From Ampullaceana balthica (taxonomy: Eukaryota; Mollusca; Gastropoda; Lymnaeidae), in the NCBI GenBank assembly GCA_944989445.1, contig CALYLW010000018.1:3266430-3330429 (forward strand): 64,000 bases of DNA, read 5' to 3'. The position numbers and the translations under genes were made by a program. Every line of letters starts with the position of its first letter. Positions within the stretch are counted from its first letter, which is position 1. The notes beneath the pieces were generated by a model. That model was given only the letters and a program-made list of their open reading frames with translations. It ran no database searches and was not told where the DNA came from. Shown one piece after another: positions 38,071 to 48,765 of the stretch.

Positions 38071-38174
38071 GTGATAGTGATAACACAAAGCCCCACCTTA
38101 GATGCACAAGGAGTCGAGGTGTCTCTCTAGAATAAGGTCATGTTGTTTCACATTCACCATGATGTCTTCTAGGG

Positions 38175-38358
38175 CAGTGCTTCTCAAAGTGGTGGTCCGC
38201 GGACCGGTGCCGATCCATGTGCCATTCGCTTCGGTCCGCAGAAGTTATCAAAAAATGACAGAAAAAAGTGTCAGTGCAGGGAAAATAGTGCACCGGTCCC
38301 TGGTGCAATTGAAAAAATTCCTGCTGGTCCGCCATACTACAAAGTTTGAGAAGCACTG
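38175..38358. mobile_element. 184-bp hAT-type MITE
   Basis: CAGTGCTTCTCAAA at the left and its reverse complement at the right form 14-bp terminal inverted repeats. The flanks are a perfect 8-bp direct repeat TTCTAGGG (38167-38174 and 38359-38366), the target-duplication length of hAT elements. It has no coding capacity. Confidence 0.9.
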
Positions 38359-38366
38359 TTCTAGGG

Positions 38367-39111
38367 TTATCTTTAAAAATGAAACATTCGCAAAAAAATT
38401 TACTAATTCACATCAGTTTATAAAGATGCGCTAAACTGCTTAAAAATAAATCATCCTAGTTAACAATGGGTTGACATATATGTTGTGTTCACTTTGAGAT
38501 GAGTCAAGTTCTTTAGGTCATGCATCACAAGTTACCCACGATGTCTATCTATGCCTATTCATGAATTGGCTACAAATTGCTATTGTTCTGTATGTCATTC
38601 TGTTATTTTTATAAGAACTCAAAGTCATGTCTATCTGATGGTTCTATTAGATTATATGTATGCTTTCTTTCCAAATTAAAATTAAAGTAGACTTGTTTTC
38701 CAACATTGAGAACTTGTTATTCCCCAAACGAACCGTTCCCTCATGATAGGTAAATACCAAACACTTGACAAAAAAAAAGAATTTAATTTTAATTATTAAG
38801 AGTGTATTTAACTAAAAATACTAACACTCACTCAATTTTTTTTTATAATTATACGTAGGTATTAAGCCTTTGAATCACGTGCTAGACATGTAATATAAAC
38901 CATGGATAAACGTAGGACGCAATAATCTTCTGTATAGAATGAGCGCCTGTAACATAAGATAAGATAAAATATATGCACCGCTAATATTTTGTTATTTCGT
39001 ACCCGTAACATTTAAATTGGAAATGTATTTGTTAAAACGATACTTTGTGATAATGTTGTCAGTTTCTGTATGGCATATGTCCGTCTACGAAAGACTATTG
39101 ATTTATCTTTA
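38367..39111. other. AT-rich DNA with a short LINE tail
   Basis: About 38897-38955 (ACCATGGATAAACGTAGGAC, ATAATCTTCTGTATAGAATG, then an AAGATAAGATAAAAT tail) matches the 3' end of the LINE at 46589-46822, here on the plus strand. Otherwise no gene seen. Confidence 0.5.
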
Positions 39112-39345
39112 TTATTTGCAGCTCTTGGTGTGGCTGATGAGACCAATCCTTGAGTGGCAGTCTCTTCTGCCTGACACACGCACGAAAGCAATGGGGCAGT
39201 GTTGCCTGGCCGTTCTCCTCGCTCTTTTCCCGACTGCTTCTGCCCTAGTTTGCTCCTCAGCTCTTAGTGATCCTTCTTTCGCTATAGCCCGCCACATGGA
39301 CCTATCCTCTGCCAGGTGTTCCCAGTTTTGTATATTAATGTTGTC
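39112..39345 (-). pseudogene. LINE ORF C-terminal fragment with zinc-finger tail
   Basis: The minus-strand frame contains a W-E-x-LAEDRS-x-WR motif, an arginine-rich stretch and DCHSRIGLISHTKSC at the end. The same order (W-x-AAxDRSxWR, basic region, C2H2-like finger with RIGLISH) occurs in the longer LINE frame at 63059-64000. The upstream reverse transcriptase is absent, so this is a 5'-truncated copy. The first finger cysteines are not intact. Confidence 0.65.
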
Positions 39346-40006
39346 AGTTTCTACTACTGCTCATATTCACAAATGACAAGAAGCAGAAATCAGTGGCATT
39401 CCTCATTGAAAGATCAAAGGGTCGAAAAAGATAGGGGGAGAGGTAAAAAAAAAGGTCAAATTTAGCAAATCATTGTTCCGTAGACCAATAAATTGTGAAT
39501 TGAATGAAAATTTTCTAATCCTTTCTAAAAAATATCTATAGTTTTTAAATTTGAATATTGCCCATTTTAATGGAATGAGACTGTTGATGGCTTGATTCGT
39601 CTTTCAAGATTATCAATATATTCATTAATAAATACTGCTCTGATTTTCCAATTGCAAAAATTTGTTCTTTGAGTGATGAAGACTAACAGGGGATACAACT
39701 ATTTCTTAATTAACATGATTCAAAACGTCATTTATAATTATTTCTTTTAGTTTTTATACACAAAATACGCTGAAAAACGTCAAATTCTCGTTCTTCCCGT
39801 GATAAAGGTTGCCTGATAAAACGAGGAAACCAACACTCTAAGAACATGAAAAACTTGAATAGAAATGCAAGACTGGACATAAACTATGGTTAAGTGTAGG
39901 ATAAAAAAAGAGTAAACAAACCCTGAATGGTATTATAGCACGCAATGTTCCAATGTGTTTGTAGGTTACTCTTCAGAGCTACCAACATGAAATCTACTTT
40001 TATGGC
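39346..40006. other. AT-rich DNA without recognised genes
   Basis: A short segment at about 39862-39900 (ATGCAAGACTGGACATAAAC) resembles part of the LINE 3' region at 46589-46822. No coding region. Confidence 0.45.
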
Positions 40007-40049
40007 CCATTTCTCTCTCTCTCTTTCTCTCTCTCCCTCCCTTCATCCA

Positions 40050-40087
<38 letters not shown>

Positions 40088-40101
40088 CCTCCCTTCATCC
40101 A

Positions 40102-40139
<38 letters not shown>

Positions 40140-40252
40140 ACTCTTTCTGTCCCTCTCTTTCTCTGTCTCCCTCTCTTTCTTTCTCTCTCTTTCTCTTGCT
40201 CTCTCTCTCTCTCTCTCTCGTTCTCTCTCACTCTTTCTCTATCTCTCGATCA
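40007..40252. repeat. CT-rich microsatellite
   Basis: Long imperfect (CT)n with interspersed CCCTCCCTTCATCCATCT blocks that occur twice. Frames across it encode only Ser/Leu/Pro runs. Confidence 0.95.
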
Positions 40253-40603
40253 TTAAGAAATCTCTTTCGTCTCGTGACGTTAGAACGCTCTGGACTCGGA
40301 ATTAAATCCGTTATTAATCTGATTTTACATCGCAGGATTGAACAGTAAAATAAGTTATCGCCACACCCACCCTAAAAATACATACAAGTATGTCAAGATT
40401 GTTTGACTTGGGGGCTTGGCTACTGGTGAAGTAAGTTCACAACAAGACAATCTTTAGTGTGCATCGTCTCGCCTTAACCATTCGTTTGCTCGAGGCAAAC
40501 CAGGTATCTGAGATTATCCATATCTAATATCAGATCAAGAGTGCTCCCTACAGCGGTGGGGAAATCCAGTTCAAAAATACAATGAGGCGGAAATAACGAA
40601 GCG
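40253..40603. other. Unique-looking DNA, no gene seen
   Basis: Moderately GC-balanced sequence between two tandem repeats, without a recognisable frame. Confidence 0.5.
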
Positions 40604-41175
40604 AAACAGGACTGATGACGTGTTGGCACGTAGTAGCAGGACGTAATGTGGACAGCGTGGTTGATTTAAACAGGACTGATGACGTGTTGGCATGAAGTAG
40701 CAGGACGTAATGTGAACAGCGTGGTTGATTTAAACAGGACTGATGACGTGTTGGCATGTAGTAGCAGGACGTAATGTGGACAGCGTGGTTGATTTAAACA
40801 GGACTGATGACGTGTTGACACGTAGTAGTAGGACGTAATGTGAACAGCGTGGTTGATTTAAACAGGAATGATGACGTGTTGGCACGTAGTAGCAGGACGT
40901 AATGTGGACAGCGTGGTTGATTTAAACAGGACTGATGACGTGTTGGCACGTAGTAGCAGGACGTAATGTGAACAGCGTGGTTGATTTAAACAGGACTGAT
41001 GACGTGTTGGCATGTAGTAGCAGGACGTAATGTTAACAGCGTGGTTGATTTAAACAGGACTGATGACTTGTTGGCATGTAGTAGCAGGACTTAATGTGAA
41101 CAGGGTGGTTGATTTAAACAGGACTGATGACGTGTTGGCATGTAGTAACAGGACTTAATGTGGACAACGTGGTTT
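40604..41175. repeat. 64-bp minisatellite, 9 copies
   Basis: Units begin AAACAGGACTGATGACGTG at 40604 and every 64 bp thereafter (40668, 40732 and so on). Each contains GTAGCAGGACGTAATGTG and GCGTGGTTGATTTA. A short hairpin, CGTG-TTGG-CACG, directly follows CTGATGA in several copies. Later copies are more diverged. Confidence 0.93.
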
Positions 41176-41974
41176 ATTTGCGTTTTGAACCAAAAATGTT
41201 GTGTTTGATCCGTTGGACGAACCATCCAGGTAGAGATGATCCTCTATTTAGCAATGCAAGCCTTAAAGAGACCGTGATGGAAAGGGGGCGGTTTTTTATC
41301 TATTTCTTTTTTTCTTTACTTTGAGGAGAAATTTGAAGACGAATGCATAATTTTTTATTTGTTTTTGGAAGAAATCCTGTGGCTATGCAGATATCTGACC
41401 GACGCCGCGCAGCACTTTAGCATTACCGAGCGGCTAATTTGGTAAAAAATTGCCCAGGTGAACGGATGCTGTGCAACTTTGCACACAAGTTTTTTTTACT
41501 TTGCACACGGACCTACGAACCTAACAGGACACATTGCAGGCAGCCACCAAATTTATTGTTGCTTGTTGTCTCAAAACTTCTATTATAAGTGTAATACGTT
41601 GATAAATATTTCGTCACTTCTAAATGATTGTGGTCGTCTATGTTAAGGTCTGAAACCATAGAGTTCAGCTAGTGCATGGAAATCTCAATATTAAACTTAT
41701 TTTTTTATTGTGTGTGTGTGTGTGTGTGTGCGAAATTTATGTTTATTACTCCAGCTGTTATTGTTAATAATAACCAATAACCACCACTTTTCTAGTTTTG
41801 TCTGTGTATCGTCATCCTTTTTTTTCTTGTGTTTAAACATTTTTTATTATTTTTTTAAAGATCACACAGGATCTGTCCAACATTTTACACTGTGAGCCCC
41901 CCCCCCAACCCTTTACATCATTAGGCGCCACCTACCGACCATATCAATGACAAACTACACCCCCACATCCACTC
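41176..41974. other. Intergenic DNA with TG microsatellite
   Basis: A (TG)n tract lies at about 41709-41730 and a C11 run at about 41889-41899. Short frames here have no recognisable domain. Confidence 0.6.
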
Positions 41975-42191
41975 TGTAATAAAGTAACCAAAGAAGTTAC
42001 CGTGGTGTACTGAATGGTTTCAGTATTTGTTCGCTAATTATGATCATTAGAATTCAATCATAAACAAGTCGTTGAAGTTCACATTGAACGCCATATTTAT
42101 TATTTACATTACTGATTACTGCCGGAAGTGACCCCGTTATTTTACATAGTTATTTACGGTGTTCACATTCCGTAATACTCAATACACTACA
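41975..42191 (-). repeat. 3' LTR of the outer Ty3/gypsy element
   Basis: On the minus strand it begins TGTAGTGTATTGAG and ends CTTTATTACA, giving TG...CA ends. Immediately upstream (42192-42210) is a purine-rich tract, AGAGGGGAGATGG, suitable as the polypurine primer of plus-strand synthesis. The matching 5' LTR is not in the window. The 3' boundary was chosen by the TG/CA rule and is less certain than the 5' boundary. Confidence 0.6.
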
Positions 42192-42280
42192 CCATCTCCC
42201 CTCTAAAAGAAATGCACAATATGTTCATTCAACTCAAACACATGCACACTTAAAGTTCACTTATTAGTCTTTTAGTGGGC

Positions 42281-43612
42281 TTAGATTGTCTCTTCGATCT
42301 TCTTAAAAACATTTTCAGAAGTATCTGTTGCTTCTGATGTAGTTTGAGTTGTTGGTTCCTTGACTGCTGAGGTGTCAGGAACAGATGAAGTCGGCACGCT
42401 ATCTTTACTTGTAGAGGCTGGTTCTGCGACCTGAAGAGGAGGGAACCATTTCGGTATTTCTTCCCTTTGAATGGCTGGAGGGATGTGTGCCGATGATGAT
42501 CTTATCTGATCTACATGTCTGCGACATGTTATCCCTGGATATGTTTCAACAATGTAGGAGAGCGGACCAGATCTCTCTACAATAGTTCCACTGATCCATT
42601 TGTCTATATTCATGTAGTCCCTTATGAGGACGGTTTGTCCTGGACTGAATTCACGGGAATTGTCCTTTGTGGAATCTATGTTTGCTTAGCTTGTTGCTCA
42701 AGTACTGTTTCGTCAACACTTGGTTTGACCATTGAAGTTCTGGTGCGAAATTGTCTACCAAACATCAATTGTGCAGGTGATTCGCCCGTTGTGTTGTGCT
42801 GAGCATTACGATATGCAAGTAGGAATCTTGCTAGTTTTGTGACAAATACTTCCAGAGTCACTTTGCAGAAGCTTTCATTGCATGTTTGAAGCTTTGAACT
42901 AATCTTTCAGCAAGTCCATTTGTGGAAGATTTATATGGTGAGATGGTAAAATGTTTAATACCATTGTTAGTGGCAAATCTGTTGAATTCTTCGGATACAA
43001 ATTGTGGTCAATTGTCACTAACAATTTGATTGGGTAGTCCAAACCTTGCAATAATTGTTCTAAGTATATCGATCGTTGTAGATGATGTAGTAGAACTTGT
43101 CGGTATTATTTCAGCCCATTTAGTGTGTGCATCTATCACCACTAAAAACATAGTTTTGAGAAATGGTCCTGCATACTCCACATGCACTCTTTTCCATGCT
43201 TTGTGAGGCCACTCCCACCAATGAAGTGTGGCTTGTGCTGGATTTGATATTTGTTTTGCACAACCTGTACATTTCTTTGTGATTCCTTCTATGGCTTTGT
43301 CCATATTAGCCCACCACATGGTTTGTCTTGCAGTAGATTTCATTTTCACCATTCCAAGATGTCCTTCGTGGAGTAAATTAAATGCTTGGGTTTGTAGTTT
43401 CTTAGGAATAAATACTCTGTTTCCCCACATTATGCCCCCTTGTTGTATTGATAATTCATGCTTTCTTGTTAGAAATGAGTTTAATCCATCAGTATTAGTA
43501 TTATCATTTTCTGGCCAAGAAGATTCATTTATGTATCTAGAGATATGAGATAATATTGTGTCTCTAGTTGTCTCTTTCCTGATACTTGTAGCACTTATTG
43601 GAGCGTAGTCAA
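42281..43612 (-). pseudogene. Gypsy integrase region of pol, broken
   Basis: The frame at 43612-43008 holds the HHCC zinc-binding domain (LHEGHLGMVKM with paired His, later KKCTGCAK), followed by the integrase core (HVEYAGPFLK, VVIDAHTKWAEI, GLPNQIVSDN), where two catalytic acidic residues can be seen. A stop in the 43005-43010 region and shifts interrupt the next part. The segment at 42861-42676 (ARFLLAYRNAQHNTTGESPA) is the end of the core. The segment 42613-42281 carries the C-terminal GTIVERSGPLSYIV fold and a Ser/Thr-rich tail. Integrase inserts element DNA into the host chromosome; this copy cannot act. Confidence 0.8.
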
Positions 43613-43866
43613 TGTAACTGTGACTGACTTTTTTACTTATTAATATGTAATTTTCAGGGGTTCTCTCAATACATAATCTTGTACACAATAATCTATTTAA
43701 GAACTTGTTTCAATAAAACAACTTTAATATGTATACTATGTACATAACATATAATTTGAGGTTATACAACGTGGAAATCTGGAGGCACACATACATTCCG
43801 TCCTTCCACTACGGAAGTTATCTGACAACTAATCGCCCAACCTTCACTCATGATTCACATGTGACA
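43613..43866 (-). repeat. 3' LTR of the nested element
   Basis: The minus strand begins TGTCACATGTGAATC and ends CAGTCACAGTTACA. It is about 98 bp shorter than its partner because of one internal deletion. A purine-rich tract (GAAGGACGGGGGGTAAA) abuts its start. Confidence 0.85.
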
Positions 43867-43972
43867 TTTACCCCCCGTCCTTCAAAAAAAAATTGTTTAT
43901 GAAATACAACATTTTTGGTCTTCAAAAAATCAAATTAATCTATATCTATATTCAAATTTCACATATTTATCA

Positions 43973-44846
43973 TCAATGGACATTCTTTTGTAATTTTTTT
44001 ACATGTCCTTTGATATTGACACTATATGTGACATCACTAAGTTTCTCTTCAATATTGTATGGACCTTCTGCTTGAGTACGAACTTTCTTATCAGTTAAAT
44101 ATGTAAATAGAGTTGGTGTTGCATTTTCTAAAAACTTGTCAATTAATACCATGTCTAGTATGGCCTTTGGATTGCTTGTATCTATTGCTGTAAGTTCCAG
44201 CCATTTTGTTAATTTAACTTGTGCTTCATGCACTATGATATGTGGATCTTTGTCCATCTTGATTATCATTTCATGAAATTCTTTTCTATAATCATTTTCT
44301 GATTTTCCGAAATGATATAGGAGTGCCTTTTTGACATTTTTATATATGCTTTTGTCTTCTTTGGCTATACTGTTGTAAGCTTCAAATGCTTCTCCAGTTA
44401 GTTGAGTCATCAATTGCGCTGGCCAATCTTCTTCATCATAACCTTTCATAGCCATTATGGATTCAAAATAATCCAGATAAACATCCGTTTTTTTCTTTCT
44501 GGCTATCAAATTTTCTAACTTTGATAGTGTCCTTTGGTGCTGACTTTCCAGTTATATCTTTACCAGGATTGTGGCCTCTGCTCTCTGGCTAAATTTGTAA
44601 TTTTAACTTGTCAATTTGAAGTTGCTCAGGTTCTCTTATTGCAGCTCTTTCTTCTCCTTCAATGATTTGTCTTTGCCTCTCTTTTTCATCAGCAATTCTT
44701 TGATTTTCTTTTTCTTCAGCAATTCTTTGCTTTCTTTTTCTTCAGCTATAGCTATTTTGCTTTTTCTTCAATGAAATCTCTCATTTCTTTTCCACTTAGT
44801 CAGATCTCTTTAGCAATGGTAGTGAATTCTTTGTAGTAATCCATGT
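43973..44846 (-). pseudogene. Gag of the nested LTR element, broken N-terminal part
   Basis: The likely ATG is at about 44844 (MDYYKEFTTIAKEI), but a stop follows after a few codons. The region 44800-44520 encodes a Lys/Glu-rich coiled-coil-like stretch with several frame changes. An intact frame at 44509-43973 gives a capsid-like domain with YLDYFESIMAMKGYDEEDWP, LLYHFGKSENDYRKEF and LTKWLELTAID. This resembles retrotransposon Gag/SCAN-type capsids, which assemble particles around the RNA. No CCHC zinc knuckle is seen. The frame ends about 110 bp before the 3' LTR, so pol was lost by deletion or was never part of this copy. Confidence 0.65.
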
Positions 44847-45774
44847 TTTGTTATATGGAATAATATGAGTCTAGCAATTCGGTAAGGAATGTAGGTATAT
44901 AATGATAAAGTTATAAATCTTCCAAATGAAACATCTTGAATTCAAAATGTTAAGTCAAAATAAGTGACACGTCTAAAACATGCAATTTAGTTTTGACAAG
45001 ATGAGACAACAAAAGAATCCTCACACGGGATCTTTAGTATACTTTATATATACGCTCCCTCAGATTGACAAAACACATCCAATGGTCCAATCGTTTTGAA
45101 TAAAAGTCAGATGGTTAAATTTTAAATTTTCGAGTAGTTTTTAAACAATTTGGTTCACTCCATTAATCCAAAATTGCAACTTTCAAACTCTTCACACAAT
45201 GAATGGATAAAAATTCCGTTCCTTTATTTATAATTCACACCGACACAGTTGTTAATAGTCCATAGCTTTCCAAGTTCAAGGTTAAGTTTAAAAATATTTC
45301 CTGGAATCAACTACACCAGTGAACTTGTTGAAGTCAAGACCTAGATATGTTCACCGTGTGTCACCATACAGTAAGTTTGTACGACCCAGATTCCAGCACT
45401 GCTTATTTTTAGAACCAACTTGCTTGCTGACGTAACGACCTACCACGATCTGGTTAGTGTGTATGCAGTTTACTGTAGTACACTTTTACTGTCGTCGACT
45501 GTAAGGTAGAACTAACTAGTTTACCTAGTTTCAGTGCGTCTTGCTGCAATGTCAGACCGCCATCTTGACATATTCTTGTATTTTCATTGAACCACAAAAG
45601 TTTATTCACAGCTTCTCACGAACTTGAATATTCACAAAATACGATAGCTGCTAATATTTCTTCTTTAAATGAATACTTCCCTTTTTGAAATATATAATAC
45701 TGGTGACTTCCACAAACCTCCTTTCTAAAATTTCTTGTACTGTGTTCACTTAGGACTTTACTTACTGACACCAA
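44847..45774 (-). other. Leader between 5' LTR and gag of the nested element
   Basis: Non-coding leader. Directly next to the LTR the minus strand reads TTGGTGTCAGTAAG, the position and TGG-start expected for a tRNA primer-binding site. The primer tRNA cannot be identified by eye. Confidence 0.5.
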
Positions 45775-46126
45775 TGTAACTGTGACTGACTTTTTTACCT
45801 ATTAATATGTAACTTGTAGGCGTTCTCTCAATATATATAATCTTGTACACAATAATCCACTAAAGAACTTATTTCAATAAAACAACTTGAATATGTATAC
45901 TATGTACATAACATTTAATTTGTGGTTATACAACGTGGAAATATGGAGGTACACACACATCCGTCCTTCCACTACGGAAGTTATCTGACAACTGATCGCC
46001 CAACCTTCTCAGCCAATGGGAAGGCTTCTTTCTTCCCGCGTTTATAACTCACGTGACCTCTCCGTCATCCGATCATGCAATACACACATGATACACTGGT
46101 GATTCACTCATGATTCACATGTGACA
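45775..46126 (-). repeat. 5' LTR of the nested element
   Basis: 352 bp. The minus strand begins TGTCACATGTGAATC and ends CAGTTACA. It contains a segment (about 46014-46106), including GGCTTCTTTCTTCCCGCG on the plus strand, that is absent from the 3' LTR. Confidence 0.85.
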
Positions 46127-47370
46127 TTCAAGGATTTCTGTGTAGTAAATATCATCAATGTCTATCATTTCCTTAACTGTGTCTGCTAATGGTAATCTTG
46201 ATAGACAATCAGCGTTTCTATGTTTCTCTGTTGATTTATACGCAATTGTATAATCTAATCCAGATAGGAATACAGCATAACGTTGCAGTCTTGAAGCTAT
46301 CATTTGTGGAATTCCTTTCGCTGGTCCGAATATAAACTGCAAAGGCTTATGATCAGTTACCCGAGTGAATTTCCTAGAACATACATATGAAAAGAATTTC
46401 TTTACTGCATAAATGATTGCCAACGATTCTTTATCAATTTGAGAGTAGTTCTTTTCAGCCTTGATTAAGGATCTTGATGCATAAGCTATGGGCCTTTCCT
46501 TTCCTTCATCTGTAATATGTGATAAGACTGCTCCAAGTCCATATGGGCTTGCATTACAGACAAGTCTCAACGGTAATTTAGGGTCTTATCTGTTTCAGAC
46601 GCTCCTTCTATACAGAAGATTATTGCGACCTACGCTTATCTATGGTTTGTGTTTAGTCCTGCATTCTTATTAGAGTTTTAAATGTTGATAAAGTGTTGGC
46701 TTTCCTGGTTTCCTCAAGCAACCCATACCACGCCCGAATTCCGGATTGGAAGAACGAAAATTTGTATGAGTTTGTTCTTGCATACGGAATAAGAAAGGTG
46801 TTTTTATCCTTATGTCTATCTGAGGGTCATAGCGCATTAAAACTTTTTCAGATGCTATGAGTTCTTTAGCCTTTAGAAATGCTTTCTCTTGTTTATTAGA
46901 CCCCTGCCATTTTATATTCTTTTGAAGAAGTTCATTCAGTGGATTTATAACAGTAGCAATGTTGTTTAGAAATTTATGATAATAATTTAACATTCCAAGA
47001 AATGATCTTAATTGCTTAACATTTGTTGGTCTGGGAGCATTTATGATTGCTTCCACTATGTGAACAGTTTTATGTAGTCCATCTTTATTGATTTTATGGC
47101 CACAGAAGAGTATTTCATCTTGGAAGAAATTACATTTTTTTAAAATTTGCTCGTAATCCAAATTTTTCCAATCTATTTAGAACAATGCCAATGTTCTATA
47201 AGTGTGATTCATTGGTTTCCCCTGTGATGATTATATCATCCTCATTACATTGGACATTTTCAAATCTATGGAAAGATTGCGCCCCTTTTTTTCGTATGAA
47301 AGATTTAATTAGTTCTAAAACCATTACTTTTCTCATACTTTCTAGTGCATTTGCCATGGTATAAATTATA
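46127..47370 (-). pseudogene. Gypsy reverse transcriptase-RNase H region, broken
   Basis: The first part (about 47290-47210) holds the RT active-site region, where the usual YxDD reads C-N-E-D-D, followed by a stop. The 47161-46832 frame gives the thumb/connection (LFCGHKINKDGL, LRSFLGMLNYYHKFL, NPLNELLQK). A truncated LINE then interrupts it. The 46570-46127 frame is a gypsy RNase H with NASPYGLGAVLSH, KERPIAYASRSL, DKESLAIIYAVKKF and TDHKPLQFIFG. The frame stops at the nested LTR insertion. The N-terminal half of RT is missing. Confidence 0.8.
46589..46822 (-). mobile_element. 5'-truncated LINE copy with target duplication
   Basis: The flanks AGGGTCTTA (46580-46588) and AGGGTCATA (46823-46831) are a 9-bp target duplication with one mismatch. 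The minus strand reads as a LINE C-terminus (PYARTNSYKFSFF, GIRAWNGLP, LSTFKTLI), a stop and about 100 bp of 3' UTR. The tail resembles CR1/jockey-like elements. Related copies are at 10463-10700 and 38897-38955. Confidence 0.75.
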
Positions 47371-47814
47371 AAGAGTCTGGTATGGTCGACCCGAGTGCTA
47401 TACTTTATGTAGTGCTAATTACATATGCTGAAATAACATATCGGTGAATTGAAGAATAGTTAGATATTGTGTTTGTAAATGATAACGAATAACAGGGAGA
47501 TAGACCGGATTTAGTGTTATTTTAACAGAGTACACATTACATTTGCATGGAAATTTTACAATGTGTGATTTAGATTTATTAACTTGAATTCAATTTTGTA
47601 TTTCATAATCCATATTTAAATATGTTTTTTTACACTTTAGTGAATATTTATTTCATACCTCCAATATTTAGGTATATGAATTAAAAAGGATATTAACGTG
47701 TTAAGTATAAATGTCTTACCCTTTTTGTGTGTGTGAGGGGAAGGGGGAGCTTGGGGAAGTTTCTTAACCATTAACAATTAACACTTTTAATTCTTTTTTT
47801 CCCCACGTTTTTAT
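47371..47814. other. AT-rich DNA, no gene seen
   Basis: It follows the truncated end of the gypsy element. No LTR is recognisable here. Confidence 0.6.
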
Positions 47815-48560
47815 TAACTACTTTCGTTCCTGTGTGTCTGTCCACAATTTTTTTAATGTGCAAACGTAAGATTAAACCACTTCTGATGGTCCTAGAGATC
47901 TCAAAATTTTACCACAGATAGATCTTGGATGACAATGCATTGTATCAAAATTTCAGATCGATCGAATGTACTGTTATTAAATTGTTGAACATTTTAGTTT
48001 ATCTATATGTAAGCATATGTATTATCCGTCTGCCCTTGTTTACATTACATTCACGTGCCCGAGCTCACGCCAACCACGACCACAAAAACCATGTTTAACA
48101 ACAAGGGGAGATCAGTCATTTCCAGTCTGTAAATGTTTGTCGGGCAATGTGTATTATATTTGAACACAATCATTACTTCAAAACTCACCATAGCATACAC
48201 TTAGACTAAAAAGAATAATATAAATAGAGTTAAAAAAAGATTTTTAAAAACCATGCTTTTATAAGCAGACTAAAAAGAAGAAAAGAATTTTTAAAATTTT
48301 AAATATGTACCCTGTAGTAATATGGCTAAAACGTGGGCTGGCGCTTTTTAGGCGTTTGGCTAAAATGATTAGGGTTTACAAATGACGAGTAATAAAATGA
48401 GTGAATTGAATTAGTTAAGCATATGAGAAGCGCCCGACCCACGTTTTTAGTCATATTTCATCATAGTACTTATTTTAAATTTTAAAAATGTATTTTCTTC
48501 TTTTTAGTCCTCTTATAATAACGTGGTTTTTATAAATCTTTTTTTTACTTCTATTTATTT
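47815..48560 (+). mobile_element. Family B element with internal inverted repeat
   Basis: It starts ACGTTTTTATTAACTACTTTCG and has the same order as 37041-37781. That includes GATCTTGGATGACAATGC, TTTCAGATCGATCGAATG and an inverted pair at about 48248-48355 and 48428-48532 (CTAAAAAGAAGAAAAG against CTTCTTTTTAG). No coding region. Confidence 0.6.
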
Positions 48561-48765
48561 ATTTTATTTTGTTGAATTTGCAAAATTGTGATTAAAAAAA
48601 CACAAACAATACCGTTTATATTAAGTTTGCTATCTCTTTTAAATAATGTTGATTTTTTTATTTGTTTGTTACTCATTGTTTCACAACGAGGCTAAAATCT
48701 TCAAAGCTGTCAATAGCATTAAAACTCCTAACGGTACACAACAGCCAACAAAATCCATTAATCTG
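48561..48765. other. AT-rich spacer
   Basis: Nothing recognised. Confidence 0.5.

Larger units (their letters stand above)
43613..46126 (-). mobile_element. Small gag-only LTR retrotransposon nested in gypsy pol
   Basis: It is bounded by two related LTRs (5' LTR 45775-46126, 3' LTR 43613-43866). The flanking plus-strand 5-mers are GTCAA (43608-43612) and TTCAA (46127-46131), a target duplication with one mismatch. The interior has a leader, a gag remnant and a polypurine tract but no reverse transcriptase or integrase, so mobility would have needed enzymes in trans. Its host sequence is the pol gene of another gypsy element, between RNase H and integrase. Confidence 0.8.
41975..47370 (-). 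mobile_element. Ty3/gypsy LTR retrotransposon, 5'-truncated, with insertions
   Basis: In minus-strand order the element has reverse transcriptase (about 47370-46832), RNase H (46570-46127), integrase (43612 to about 42620), a C-terminal integrase segment (42613-42281), a polypurine tract and a 3' LTR. The RT-RNase H-integrase order defines Ty3/gypsy. Gag, protease and the 5' LTR are missing. Two later insertions split it: a truncated LINE (46589-46822) and a complete small LTR element (43613-46126). Confidence 0.85.

Noticed and set aside
39945..40256. Ser/Leu-rich ORF
   Set aside because: It is a translation of the CT microsatellite only.
40604..41175. Hammerhead ribozyme in the 64-bp repeat (CTGATGA plus hairpin)
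   Set aside because: CTGATGA is followed by a short stem, but the required GAAA and a matching cleavage-site strand are absent; TAGTAG follows instead.
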